From Candidatus Korobacter versatilis (GTDB taxonomy: Bacteria; Acidobacteriota; Terriglobia; Terriglobales; Acidobacteriaceae): 64,000 nucleotides of DNA. Both the position numbers and the translations under genes were made by a program. Shown here one piece after another: positions 39,799-47,844 of the stretch (position 1 is its first letter; each line of letters starts with the position of its first letter). Location of the stretch: contig JACPNR010000011.1 in assembly GCA_016185395.1 (NCBI GenBank), positions 186,001 through 250,000 of the forward strand. Direction: 5' to 3'. The notes beneath the pieces were generated by a model. The model was not told the origin of the DNA. It searched no databases and saw nothing but the letters and a program-made list of their open reading frames with translations.

Positions 39799-40745
39799 TT
39801 CGCCGGCACCGGTTGGGAGAGCTTCGTTTTGGCGACTTCCGCCAGAGCGCGAATGAACCGCGGCGAATCGTTGAGCGAGTCCGCGCGCCACAGCTCCATG
39901 CCGTGCTGTTTCGCGAACTGCCGGAAGGCGATGTCGATATCGTAGAGCACCTCGACGTGGTCGCAGACGAAGCCGATGGGCTGCATCAACACCGCGTCGT
40001 TACCCAACTCTTTGAGTCCGAGGATGGTGTCTTCCACCGTCGGCCCGAGCCACGGGCCGCCGCTCATGCCCTGGCTCTGGAAGGCGAACCACCAGGTGCC
40101 GTCCATGAGGCCGGCGGCGCGGGCGACGAGCTCGGCGGTGTGCTTGGCCTGGTCGGCGTAGGGATCGCCGGCGAGGCCGCCTTGCGGAAGAAGGGTGCGT
40201 TCCGGAACGGAGTGTGCGGTGAACAGCACGGGCGGCGCGGCGCCGTGGTCGCTCTTCGCCTTCGCGAGCGCAGCGCTCAGACGCTCGGCGAACGCGGCGA
40301 TGAGCTGCGGCTCGTCGTGCCAGCTCTCGATGAAGTCCACTGCGAACGGCGCGCCGCTCTCGCCCAGTAATGCCTTCCTGTAGAGGCCGACCGACGTGCG
40401 CGAGTTCTGCGGCGCGAGGCAAATGACCACGGCGCGTGTGATGCCGTCGCGCTGCATCTGCGCGCGAACGCCGGCCTCCCCGTTGATCCATGGCTTCCAG
40501 TTGCGCATGCCGACGTACACGGGCAGCCCGAGTTCCTGGCTCAGCAACTCGCCTTGGCGCAGCGTGAGGCGCGTGAGCGGCGACGCACCAATGAGCCCGT
40601 AGCGATGCGCGATCTCTTGGACCGCGGCTTCGGGGAGCGGGCGTCCGCTGGTGACGGCCTGGAGGAACTCGGGGACGTCCTCCGGCTTGTCAGGCGAGCC
40701 GTGGGCGAGGAGCAGCACGGCGACTTTTTCTTTCGCCGGAGTCAT
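39795..40745 (-). CDS. hemH: Ferrochelatase
   Basis: 316 residues from ATG 40745, overlapping hemE by 4 bp (ATGA). Inserts ferrous iron into the porphyrin. LLLAHGSPDKPEDVPEFL, SPLTRLT, FTAHSVPERTL (the metal-site His) and WLGPTVEDTILGL are conserved. The C-terminus ends with the VCDHVEVLYDIDI block common to the family. Confidence 0.92.
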   Translation of the reverse strand: MTPAKEKVAVLLLAHGSPDKPEDVPEFLQAVTSGRPLPEAAVQEIAHRYGLIGASPLTRLTLRQGELLSQELGLPVYVGMRNWKPWINGEAGVRAQMQRDGITRAVVICLAPQNSRTSVGLYRKALLGESGAPFAVDFIESWHDEPQLIAAFAERLSAALAKAKSDHGAAPPVLFTAHSVPERTLLPQGGLAGDPYADQAKHTAELVARAAGLMDGTWWFAFQSQGMSGGPWLGPTVEDTILGLKELGNDAVLMQPIGFVCDHVEVLYDIDIAFRQFAKQHGMELWRADSLNDSPRFIRALAEVAKTKLSQPVPAK

Positions 40746-41791
40746 CGCGCGATCGCTTTCCTGGCCGAGAACTCGCGCACGTGATCCACCAGCGCAAGCA
40801 CGTTCTCCACGGGCGTCTCGGGCAGGATGCCGTGGCCGAGGTTGAAGATGTGGCCGGGACGTCCGGCGGCGCGCTGCAACACGTCGTGCGCGCGCTCGCG
40901 GAGCAGCTTCTTGTCGGCGAAGAGCATGACGGGGTCGAGGTTTCCCTGCACCGCGCCGCGATGTCCGAGCGAAGCCCAGGCGTCGTCGATGCCGATGCGC
41001 CAGTCCACGCCGATGACCTCCGCGCCGGTCTCCTTCATCGCCGGCAGGAGCGTGGCCGAGTCGGTGCCGAAATAGATGATGGGCACGCCGGTCTTCTGTA
41101 ACTCGTGGACGAGCGCAGTCGCGTGCGGCAGAACGTATTTGCGGAAGTCCGCGGGCGAGAGACAGCCGACCCAACTGTCGAAGACCTGGATGGCGTCCGC
41201 GCCGGCGCCCACCTGCTCGGCGGCGTAATACGCCAGCACGTGGACGAGCTTGGCCATCAACGCTTCCCACGCCTTCGGCTCGGTGTACATCATCTGCTTG
41301 GTGTGGACGTAGCTGCGCGAGCCGCCGCCCTCGATCATGTAGCTGGCGAGCGTGAAAGGCGCGCCGCAGAATCCGATGATCGGCAGCTTGGCGCCGAAAT
41401 GTTTCGCTGCGCGGCGGACGGATTCGGCAACGTATCCCAGGTCGGCGGCGCGGTCGGAGCGCAGGCGCTTGACGTCGTCGGCAGTCCGCAACGGCTTCTC
41501 GATGACGGGGCCTTCGCCGGCGGAGAAGCGGAAGTCCAGGCCCATGACCTCGAGCGGGAGCAACAGGTCGGCGAAGATGATGGCCGCGTCCACGCCCAGT
41601 TTTTCCGCGGCGGTGATGGTCACCTCCGCGGCCAGCTCGGGCGACTTACAGATCTCGAGGATGGAGTGCTGCTTGCGCACGGCGCGGTACTCGGCCATGT
41701 AGCGCCCGGCCTGGCGCATGAACCAGACCGGCGTGGTGTCCACGGGCTCGGCACGGCAGGCGCGGACGAAGCGGGAGTCGGGAGCGGACAT
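40742..41791 (-). CDS. hemE: Uroporphyrinogen decarboxylase
   Basis: 349 residues from ATG 41791. Makes coproporphyrinogen III from uroporphyrinogen III. TTPVWFMRQAGRYMAEYRAVR, FADLLLPLEVMGLDF, GFCGAPFTLASYMIEGGGSR and GNLDPVMLFA are signatures. First gene of the hemE-hemH-hemG operon, each joined by a 4-bp overlap. hemE, hemH and hemG skip the hemF/hemN step, which must lie elsewhere if the protoporphyrin route is used. Confidence 0.95.
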   Translation of the reverse strand: MSAPDSRFVRACRAEPVDTTPVWFMRQAGRYMAEYRAVRKQHSILEICKSPELAAEVTITAAEKLGVDAAIIFADLLLPLEVMGLDFRFSAGEGPVIEKPLRTADDVKRLRSDRAADLGYVAESVRRAAKHFGAKLPIIGFCGAPFTLASYMIEGGGSRSYVHTKQMMYTEPKAWEALMAKLVHVLAYYAAEQVGAGADAIQVFDSWVGCLSPADFRKYVLPHATALVHELQKTGVPIIYFGTDSATLLPAMKETGAEVIGVDWRIGIDDAWASLGHRGAVQGNLDPVMLFADKKLLRERAHDVLQRAAGRPGHIFNLGHGILPETPVENVLALVDHVREFSARKAIAR

Positions 41792-42016
41792 ATATGTATG
41801 GATAAGGACTTCTACTAGACGCTGCGGGCTATTGTAGCGGGTGGAGCGGTGGCACTCGGTGACGCGCGTCACTTCGGGCGCGAACCGGCGCGAATGCGGC
41901 GTCTGCGGTATGTTAGGGAGCGCTGCGTTAAGAGCCCGGCTCGACCGGCGCGGCATCGGATCCCAACGCCGCGGTTCGCGGCGACATCGAGAATCCACCC
42001 GGAGGGAAAAAGCCAC

Positions 42017-42361
42017 ATGAGCGACCACTACCACGATCCAGCCGACCTGCGGTTCCTGAAAGACATGAACAAGCTCGCGCCCACCGAGTTCAACGCCTGG
42101 TTGAACCTCGACAAGATCGTGGGACGCGACGATGGCGCCATCCCGCGGAAGTATCGCGAGCTGATCGCGCTGTCGGTGGCGTGCACCACGCAGTGTCCGT
42201 ATTGCATCGAGGTGCACACCAAAGCGGCGAAGGTCGCGGGGGCGAGCCGCGAAGAGATCGTGGAGAGCGCGTTCCTCGCGGCCGCACTGCGCGCGGGCGG
42301 CGCTGCCACGCACGGCGCCATGGCGTTGAAGTTCTACGACGCGGCCGCAGCGGCGAAGTAA
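42017..42361 (+). CDS. AhpD/carboxymuconolactone decarboxylase-like protein
   Basis: 114 residues from ATG 42017, with GGAGGG 10 bases upstream. CPYCIEVHTKAA carries the CxxC-x-x-x-His redox site typical of AhpD-like proteins. Likely a small peroxide-reducing thiol enzyme; decarboxylase activity is not implied. Divergent from hemE across a 225-bp gap, which would let it share a stress-responsive promoter region with the heme operon. Confidence 0.82.
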   Translation: MSDHYHDPADLRFLKDMNKLAPTEFNAWLNLDKIVGRDDGAIPRKYRELIALSVACTTQCPYCIEVHTKAAKVAGASREEIVESAFLAAALRAGGAATHGAMALKFYDAAAAAK

Positions 42362-42389
42362 GCCCGCGTCTCAGGACGGTGCGGGCGGG

Positions 42390-42570
42390 ATGGCATCTGA
42401 GCAGGCGCCTGGGGCCATCTTAACCAGCGGTGCACCCACCGGCGAGTTCACCGCGGAGCATCGTTACCTTGGCGAGAGCAACGTGCTCGCGGCCCGCTTC
42501 CGCTCGGGCGGAGGCGAAGCGCGCCTCGTGGACCTGATGCCGGTCGCGTCCGAAGAGTTCACCACGCCTT
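42390..42570 (+). pseudogene. Decayed fragment of a GH15 (glucoamylase/trehalase-like) N-terminal domain
   Basis: Translation around 42440-42565 reads FTAEHRYLGESNVLAARFR then GGGEARLVDLMPVASEE, the blocks of the beta-sandwich at the start of GH15-type hydrolases. Nothing upstream supplies the usual beginning, and the match stops near 42570. The remaining frame runs without meaning into the tRNA gene. It is probably a truncated remnant left at a recombination hotspot; identification is from memory of the family. Confidence 0.5.
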
Positions 42571-42713
42571 CAGCTCTCATACTAAGTTGGGATGCGAGCG
42601 CCACGGGCCACGGTGCCCGAAGCGCGCCCGAGTGCGAAGGCCTTCGGGCTTCCGCTATAATGGGGTTCGCGAAACGCGCCGGTCATCCTCTGATGCGGGC
42701 GGGTTGCGATAGC

Positions 42714-42806
<93 letters not shown>

Positions 42807-42842
42807 GTTCTTGCAATTCCAACCACTTGCCAGCCGTCCTTG

Positions 42843-43160
42843 CTATTGAATCGTCGCCGGGGCGGCGCCTGATTCAGGTTTTAGTGTCCCATAAGTGTCC
42901 CTTAACTTCTGGGGCGGTTCTGCTGGGATATTGCTCTCGAGTTGCGCCATGGCATTGCGAACATCAAGATCATCGCTCTTGATGTAGCACGCTGTCGTAG
43001 TGCTCACGTGTGCGTGCCGAAGGATGCGTTGGATGACGACATCGCGCACGCCAAGGCGGTTGAGGTTGCTAGCGAGGCCGCGCCGCGCCGCATGCCAGCC
43101 ATGCCACTCAGGGAGACGACCGTCACGAACGAACTCGTGGTCTCCCCACTCGGCCCTGGG
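42843..43160 (-). pseudogene. Truncated tyrosine-recombinase integrase (C-terminal catalytic end)
   Basis: Reading leftwards from 43160 the open frame gives EWHGWHAARRGLASNLNRLG then VRDVVIQRILRHAHVSTTTA and CYIKSDD. The HxxR box, the downstream histidine (LRHAH) and the catalytic tyrosine (ACYIK) of phage/island-type integrases are present. The core-binding domain and first catalytic Arg are missing: the frame hits TAG at 43161-43163. The stop is 36 bp from the tRNA-Ser, as expected at an island end. Not expected to be active. Confidence 0.82.
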
Positions 43161-43323
43161 CTACCAGACCCCGGAGGAGTACGCAGCAGAGAAGAGCAAG
43201 AGCTTCTACGGAGAGGGAGTGGGGCAAGGGACCTCAAACGCCGGCCCCTTGCCCCACACCCCCATCCCCGCTACAGTCGAACCGTTGCGGGGCGAACAAA
43301 ACCCGGAGAAAGTGTCACTATGA
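43141..43323 (+). mobile_element. Truncated IS3-family transposase (C-terminal end)
   Basis: The plus-strand frame reads SPHSALGYQTPEEYAAEK before a stop at 43321-43323. The PHSALGYxTPxE block is the end of IS3-type OrfB (DDE) transposases. Upstream of 43140 the similarity stops, and the same bases belong to the integrase remnant on the other strand, so this is a chimeric junction at about 43140. No terminal inverted repeats could be fixed by eye. Confidence 0.75.
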
Positions 43324-43733
43324 CTGGACCAGAAATGGGGGGCAGGTCAGCTGTTCTGCTGGAATCGGCCGAGTCCCCAGTTCTTTCCCAGTTCTTTCCC
43401 TGTTCTTTGTTAAGAAGGAGAGCCCTCGCAGTGTCGAGTCGGCAATGTTCTCGCGCCTTGTTGGCCGGCAGCACCCACAGACCGACGCTACTACCCTGTA
43501 AATTTCGCTGTTCTGGCCCGGAGAGCGGTTCGCAGTAGACTCGCAGCACCGCCAGTTCTTCCACAGCATTTCCTTCCTTACCCAGCTCATTGCCTCGGGC
43601 GTGGCGAAACAGACATCTAGCGGTCCAGGAGATAGGCGGCCGTTGTGCCCGGCTTCGCCGAAGGGGCTGGCCTCACAGCCTGCGGTGACCTTCATCACAG
43701 GGGGCCACAGGCCGGGGAGAGTACTCATATTCC
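43324..43733. other. Non-coding leader before the benzoyl-CoA cluster
   Basis: No convincing gene in about 410 bp. It contains tandem CAGTTCTTTCC words (43379-43400) and a minus-strand open frame of 136 codons without recognisable domains. A GGGGAGAG sequence at 43714 lies 13 bases before the first gene. The promoter of the eight-gene operon should lie here, but I could not pick a certain -35/-10 or a palindromic operator. Confidence 0.5.
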
Positions 43734-44894
43734 ATGCTGGCCTCGGATATAGAACGAACGTTCGATAGGTATCGCGACCTGCTGGAAGACCTTTCCTTCC
43801 CCGAGGTGCGCCGCTGGAAGGAGGCGGACCCCCGCCGCAAGGCGGTCGGCTTCTTCCCCGTGTATGCCCCGGTGGAGATCATCCACGCCGCCGGCATGTT
43901 GCCGGTCGGGCTCGCCGGCGCCGGCGACCGGCTCGACATCCAGCACGCCGACGCACGCTTCGGCTCGTTCATCTGCTCCATCATCAAGACCACGCTCGAG
44001 TTGGGCATGACCGGCCACCTCGAGCCGTTCGAGGGGCTGTTGTTCTCCTCCATCTGCGATTCGGCACGGAACCTGGCGTTCGTGATGAAGCGCAACTTCC
44101 CCCAGAAATACATCGACTTCCTGCACCTGCCTCACAATCCGTCGTCGCCTGCCAGCGTGGATTTCCTGGCGGCCGAGTACCGCCGCCTCATCGGGCAGCT
44201 CGAACGTATCGGCGGCGACTACAGCGAGGAAAAGCTGCGCGCCGGCATTGCGCTCTTCAACCGCCAGCGCGAACTGGTGCGCGAGCTTTATGCGATACGC
44301 GCCGCTGCGCCGCACCTGCTGCGCGCCTGGGAGTGCTATGTCGCGGTGCGGGTGGGCAACGTGCTGCCGGTCGAGGAGCACATCGCGCTGCTCGAGCAAG
44401 TGCTCGCGGCCGCACCGCGGCGCGACGCGAAGAAGCGCGATTCGCTGCGCGTGGTGATCGAAGGCTCGTTCTGCGAGCAGCCGCCACTCGAGGTCATCCG
44501 CCTGATCGAGGACGCCGGGTGCGACATTGTGGAAGACGACTTCACGCTCGCGCAACGCTGGTTCACCGAGGACGTTCCGGCCGTAGGCGACCCGGTGCAC
44601 GCTCTCGCCGAGGCGTACGTGAACCGCTCGGTGTACTCCTCGGTGCGCCACGATTTCCGCAAGCCACGCTGGCTGGGGCTGGCCGAGAAGATCAAGGCGT
44701 CGCAGGCCGACGCCGTGATCTTCCTGATGGCCAAGTTCTGCGAGCCGGCTTACTTCGATTATGTCCCGTTCAAGCAGCAGGTCGAGCTGATGGGACTTCC
44801 CCACCTCGCGCTCGAGTACGAGGAGAAGCTGTTCACGTTCGAGCGTCTGCGCACCGAAGTGGAGACGTTCGTGGAGTCACTCGTCTTTGATTAA
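43734..44894 (+). CDS. bzdN: Benzoyl-CoA reductase subunit, HgdB-like (BzdN/BcrC)
   Basis: 386 residues. One half of the substrate-reducing module of ATP-dependent class I benzoyl-CoA reductase, which adds two electrons to the aromatic ring. Belongs to the 2-hydroxyacyl-CoA dehydratase D family. GFFPVYAPVEIIHAAGMLPV and IQHADARFGSFICSIIKTTL are diagnostic. Cys81, Cys108 (SSICDS) and Cys336 (KFCEPAYFDY) are candidate [4Fe-4S] ligands. First gene of the operon; the next begins 16 bp downstream. No frameshift. Sequence resembles BcrC/BzdN much more than fermentative dehydratases. Confidence 0.88.
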   Translation: MLASDIERTFDRYRDLLEDLSFPEVRRWKEADPRRKAVGFFPVYAPVEIIHAAGMLPVGLAGAGDRLDIQHADARFGSFICSIIKTTLELGMTGHLEPFEGLLFSSICDSARNLAFVMKRNFPQKYIDFLHLPHNPSSPASVDFLAAEYRRLIGQLERIGGDYSEEKLRAGIALFNRQRELVRELYAIRAAAPHLLRAWECYVAVRVGNVLPVEEHIALLEQVLAAAPRRDAKKRDSLRVVIEGSFCEQPPLEVIRLIEDAGCDIVEDDFTLAQRWFTEDVPAVGDPVHALAEAYVNRSVYSSVRHDFRKPRWLGLAEKIKASQADAVIFLMAKFCEPAYFDYVPFKQQVELMGLPHLALEYEEKLFTFERLRTEVETFVESLVFD

Positions 44895-44910
44895 TGGACC
44901 AGGAGAGGTG

Positions 44911-46221
44911 ATGGCGGAAAAGAGCGAGTATCGCGGCAACATCCACCAGCGGCAGAAGCAGCTGATGCTCGACTGGTACGGCAAGCTGGAACAGGCTGCT
45001 TCCGGCGACGAGCCCAAGACCTGCTCCCTGATGGTCTCCGGCAACTGTGTCGAGTTGCTCGAGGCGTTCGGCATCGTGCCCATCTACCCGGAAGTCAATG
45101 CGTTGCAGCTCGCCATCCGGCACCAGTCGCTCGATCCCATCCTCGCCGCCGAGGAGATGGGCTATGCCGCCGACAATTGTGCCTACGTGAAGGCCGACAT
45201 CGGATGCCTGTTGAAGGGCATCACGCCCACCGGCACGCGCTTGCCGGAGAAGCCGACGCTGGTGCTGTGCAACTTCGTGGGCTGCAACACCTACCTGAAG
45301 TGGTTCGAGCACGTCGCCAAGTTCACCGGCGCGCCGCTGTACGTGATCGACGTCCCGTTCCTGCGCACGGCGGAGCCCTCGAAGGAGGACGTGGCTTACG
45401 TGGTGAAGCAACTCCACGAGCTGGTCGCGCTGCTCGAGAAGCTGACCGGGCGCAAGTTCGATCCGGACCGGTTCCGCCACGCGGTGGCGTGCTCGGCGCG
45501 CTCCGAAGAGCTCTGGTCGCGCATCAAGCACCTCGCCAAGGTCACGCCCTCGCCATTCGACGCGTACTTTGACGCCATCACGCTGATGGGTCCGCTCTAT
45601 GTCTATCGCGCCACGCAGGAAGGCGTGGACTTCTTCACCGACGCGCTCGCCGAGCTCGAGGCCAAGCGCTCGGCCGGCGAGGGCGTCTACGAGCGCGAGC
45701 GCTTCCGGCTGGTGATGGAAGGGCCGCCTCCGTATCCCTACTTCCGCACCTTCCGCGACATGTTCGCAAAATGGCAGGCGACCGCCGTGGCATCCACCTA
45801 CTCGACCGTCGGCGGACTGTGGGAATTCGGGTTCCGGCACGACCCGGCCGAGCCCTTCGAGTCGGTGGCGATGCACATGATCGCGCAGAACGTGACCAAC
45901 CGGAACATGCTGCAGCGTTACGACCAGATGCAGCGCTATCTCGAAGAGTGGAAGGCCGATGGGGTGATCATCCACTTCGTGAAGAGCTGCCGCCTCTTCT
46001 CTGCCGGGCAGGGCGACATGCGCGACTACTTCTCGAAACAGCTCGGCGTCCCCACGCTCTACATCGAGAGCGACCTGGAGGACCCGCGTTACTTCGCCGA
46101 GGCGCAGACGCGCACCCGCATCGACGCCTTCTTCGAGGCGCTCGAGCACTCCAAGGCCCACCCGCAACCGAGACCGACAGTCGCGAAAGGAACGCAGCTA
46201 TGCGTATTGCCGCAGGCGTAG
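44911..46221 (+). CDS. bzdO: Benzoyl-CoA reductase subunit, HgdA-like (BzdO/BcrB)
   Basis: 436 residues from ATG 44911, with AGGAG 5 bases upstream; a TTG at 44887 is rejected. Partner of the previous subunit, also of the 2-hydroxyacyl-CoA dehydratase D family, together binding benzoyl-CoA and iron-sulfur clusters. Blocks CSLMVSGNCVELLEAFGIVP, LVLCNFVGCNTYLKW and the C-terminal HFVKSCRLFSAGQGDMRDYF with Cys360. Length agrees with BzdO. Its last 22 bp overlap the next gene, so translation is coupled. Confidence 0.88.
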   Translation: MAEKSEYRGNIHQRQKQLMLDWYGKLEQAASGDEPKTCSLMVSGNCVELLEAFGIVPIYPEVNALQLAIRHQSLDPILAAEEMGYAADNCAYVKADIGCLLKGITPTGTRLPEKPTLVLCNFVGCNTYLKWFEHVAKFTGAPLYVIDVPFLRTAEPSKEDVAYVVKQLHELVALLEKLTGRKFDPDRFRHAVACSARSEELWSRIKHLAKVTPSPFDAYFDAITLMGPLYVYRATQEGVDFFTDALAELEAKRSAGEGVYERERFRLVMEGPPPYPYFRTFRDMFAKWQATAVASTYSTVGGLWEFGFRHDPAEPFESVAMHMIAQNVTNRNMLQRYDQMQRYLEEWKADGVIIHFVKSCRLFSAGQGDMRDYFSKQLGVPTLYIESDLEDPRYFAEAQTRTRIDAFFEALEHSKAHPQPRPTVAKGTQLCVLPQA

Positions 46222-47036
46222 ACGTCGGCTCCACGCAGACCAAGGCCGTCCTGCTGGCGGACAACGGCGGGCGCAAGGTCCTCGCCCGCAAGCTCACCGA
46301 CACCGGCGCCAATGTGCAGAAGGCCGCCGAGCGCGCCTTCGACCTGTGCTGCGAAGAAGCCGGCATCAAGACGGCCGACGTGGGCTTCGTGGTCGGCACC
46401 GGCTACGGCCGCTACAAGATCAGCTTCGGCAATGCGCAGATGACCGAGATCAGTTGCCACGCGCGCGGCGCTAGTTTCCTGTGTCCCGGCACGCGCACTG
46501 TGATCGACATGGGCGGCCAGGATTCGAAGGCCATCAGCGTGGGCCCGAGCGGCGAGGTGCTCGACTTCGTGATGAACGACAAGTGCGCCGCCGGTACCGG
46601 CCGTTTTCTGGCCAACGCTGCTGAGGTCATCGGGATCGGGCTGGACGAGATCGGTCCGCTGGCGCTCGAAGCCAAGCGGCCAGTGAAGATCGCGACGGTG
46701 TGCACCGTCTTCGTCGAGGCCGACATCCTTTCGTACCTCGCCAACGGCAAGAAGCCGGCGGACATCCTCGGCGGCGTGCACCTGGCGATCGCGAAGCGCA
46801 CGCTCTCGCTGGCGCGGCGCGTGAACATCGAACCGGAGATCACGATGACCGGCGGCGTCGCGCGCAACGCGGGCATGGTGCATGCGCTCGAGGAAGTGCT
46901 GGGCGCGAAGATGAACGTGACTCCCGACGCGCACTTCATGGGCGCGGTGGGCGCGGCCCTGTTCGCGCTCGAGAAGATGGACGACAGCTTCGAGATGGGG
47001 TGGACGAAGGATTATGCGAGTCATCGCGGGAATTGA
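46200..47036 (+). CDS. bzdP: Benzoyl-CoA reductase ATPase/activase subunit (BzdP position)
   Basis: 278 residues from ATG 46200. BadF/BadG/BcrA/BcrD ATPase of the ASKHA fold that drives electrons to the reductase by ATP hydrolysis. GVDVGSTQTKAVLL is the phosphate-1 loop, IDMGGQDSKAI phosphate-2. Cys129 (NDKCAAGTG) and Cys168 (ATVCTVF) match the pair that bridges a [4Fe-4S] cluster between two activases in HgdC (127/166). It lacks the long extra part of Thauera BcrA (about 430 residues), so it fits the Azoarcus bzd type. The P/Q label is by gene order only. Confidence 0.86.
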   Translation: MRIAAGVDVGSTQTKAVLLADNGGRKVLARKLTDTGANVQKAAERAFDLCCEEAGIKTADVGFVVGTGYGRYKISFGNAQMTEISCHARGASFLCPGTRTVIDMGGQDSKAISVGPSGEVLDFVMNDKCAAGTGRFLANAAEVIGIGLDEIGPLALEAKRPVKIATVCTVFVEADILSYLANGKKPADILGGVHLAIAKRTLSLARRVNIEPEITMTGGVARNAGMVHALEEVLGAKMNVTPDAHFMGAVGAALFALEKMDDSFEMGWTKDYASHRGN

Positions 47037-47844
47037 CTGCGGTACCGGCTTCACGAAGGCTCTGGTCATCGGCCAGTCGCCGGGCGGGACGCCGCACATC
47101 CTGGGCAAGGCGCGCGTGAAGAGCGGCGTGAATGCCGACGCTGCGGCGGAAGAGGCGCTGCGCATCGCGGTGGTCAGCGCGCGGCTCCGCCGCGAAGACG
47201 TGGACTACATCGCCACCACCGGCTTCGGCCGCTACAGCGTGGCCTTTCGCGACATTCAGATCACCGAGATCACCAGCGCGGCGCGCGGCGTGCACCATCT
47301 GTTGCCTGAGGCGGAGTGCGTGCTCGATGTCGGGGCGCAGTCCACGCGCGCCATCGGCATCGCGGGCGGCAAGGTGAAGCAGTTCAAGAGCAACGACAAG
47401 TGCGCGGCGGGGTCGGGCATGTTCATCGCGCGCGCCGCCAAATATCTCGAGGTCCCGCTCGAGACGGTGGGCGAGGTCTCCCTTGCCTCGCGGCACCCGC
47501 AGCCCATCTCGAGCGTCTGCGCGGTGCTGGCGGAAAGCGAGATCATCAACCACGTCTCCGCCGGCGTCACCGTCGAAGACATCTTCCGCGGCATCCACGA
47601 GTCGCTGGCGGATCGTGCCGGCGCTCTGCTGCGCCGCGTTGGGATGCGCGACCGCATCGCGCTCATCGGCGGCGTGGCCTTGCAGGGCGGGATCGTGAAG
47701 GCTTTGGAAGAGCGGCTGAGCGTAAAGGTCGACGTGCCGCCGGACTGCGAATACGTCTGCGCGCTGGGCGCGGCGCTTCTCGGCGCGCAACGCCTGCTGG
47801 GAAAAGCGAAGGAGACGAGCCATGCAGCCGGCGTACGGGTATGA
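47014..47844 (+). CDS. bzdQ: Benzoyl-CoA reductase ATPase/activase subunit (BzdQ position)
   Basis: 276 residues. Second activase, so the motor is a heterodimer as in known class I reductases. GIDCGTGFTKALVIG is a divergent phosphate-1 loop, LDVGAQSTRAIGI phosphate-2. Cys130 (NDKCAAGSG) and Cys169 (SSVCAVLAESE) complete the presumed bridging cluster. GGVALQGGIVKALEE is the adenosine-side motif. Overlaps the gene before it by 23 bp and the gene after it by 23 bp. Confidence 0.85.
   Translation: MRVIAGIDCGTGFTKALVIGQSPGGTPHILGKARVKSGVNADAAAEEALRIAVVSARLRREDVDYIATTGFGRYSVAFRDIQITEITSAARGVHHLLPEAECVLDVGAQSTRAIGIAGGKVKQFKSNDKCAAGSGMFIARAAKYLEVPLETVGEVSLASRHPQPISSVCAVLAESEIINHVSAGVTVEDIFRGIHESLADRAGALLRRVGMRDRIALIGGVALQGGIVKALEERLSVKVDVPPDCEYVCALGAALLGAQRLLGKAKETSHAAGVRV

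Noticed and set aside
43318..43728. Minus-strand frame of 136 codons in the leader of the aromatic operon
   Set aside because: No domain or ribosome-binding site that I can support; amino-acid pattern (many Arg, Cys, Trp) looks non-coding. Kept only as a note on the leader.
45771..46199. Longer start for the first activase gene
   Set aside because: The extra 143 residues lie inside the coding part of the previous reductase subunit in another frame and are Arg/Gly/Ala-rich; the ATG at 46200 begins the ASKHA fold directly.
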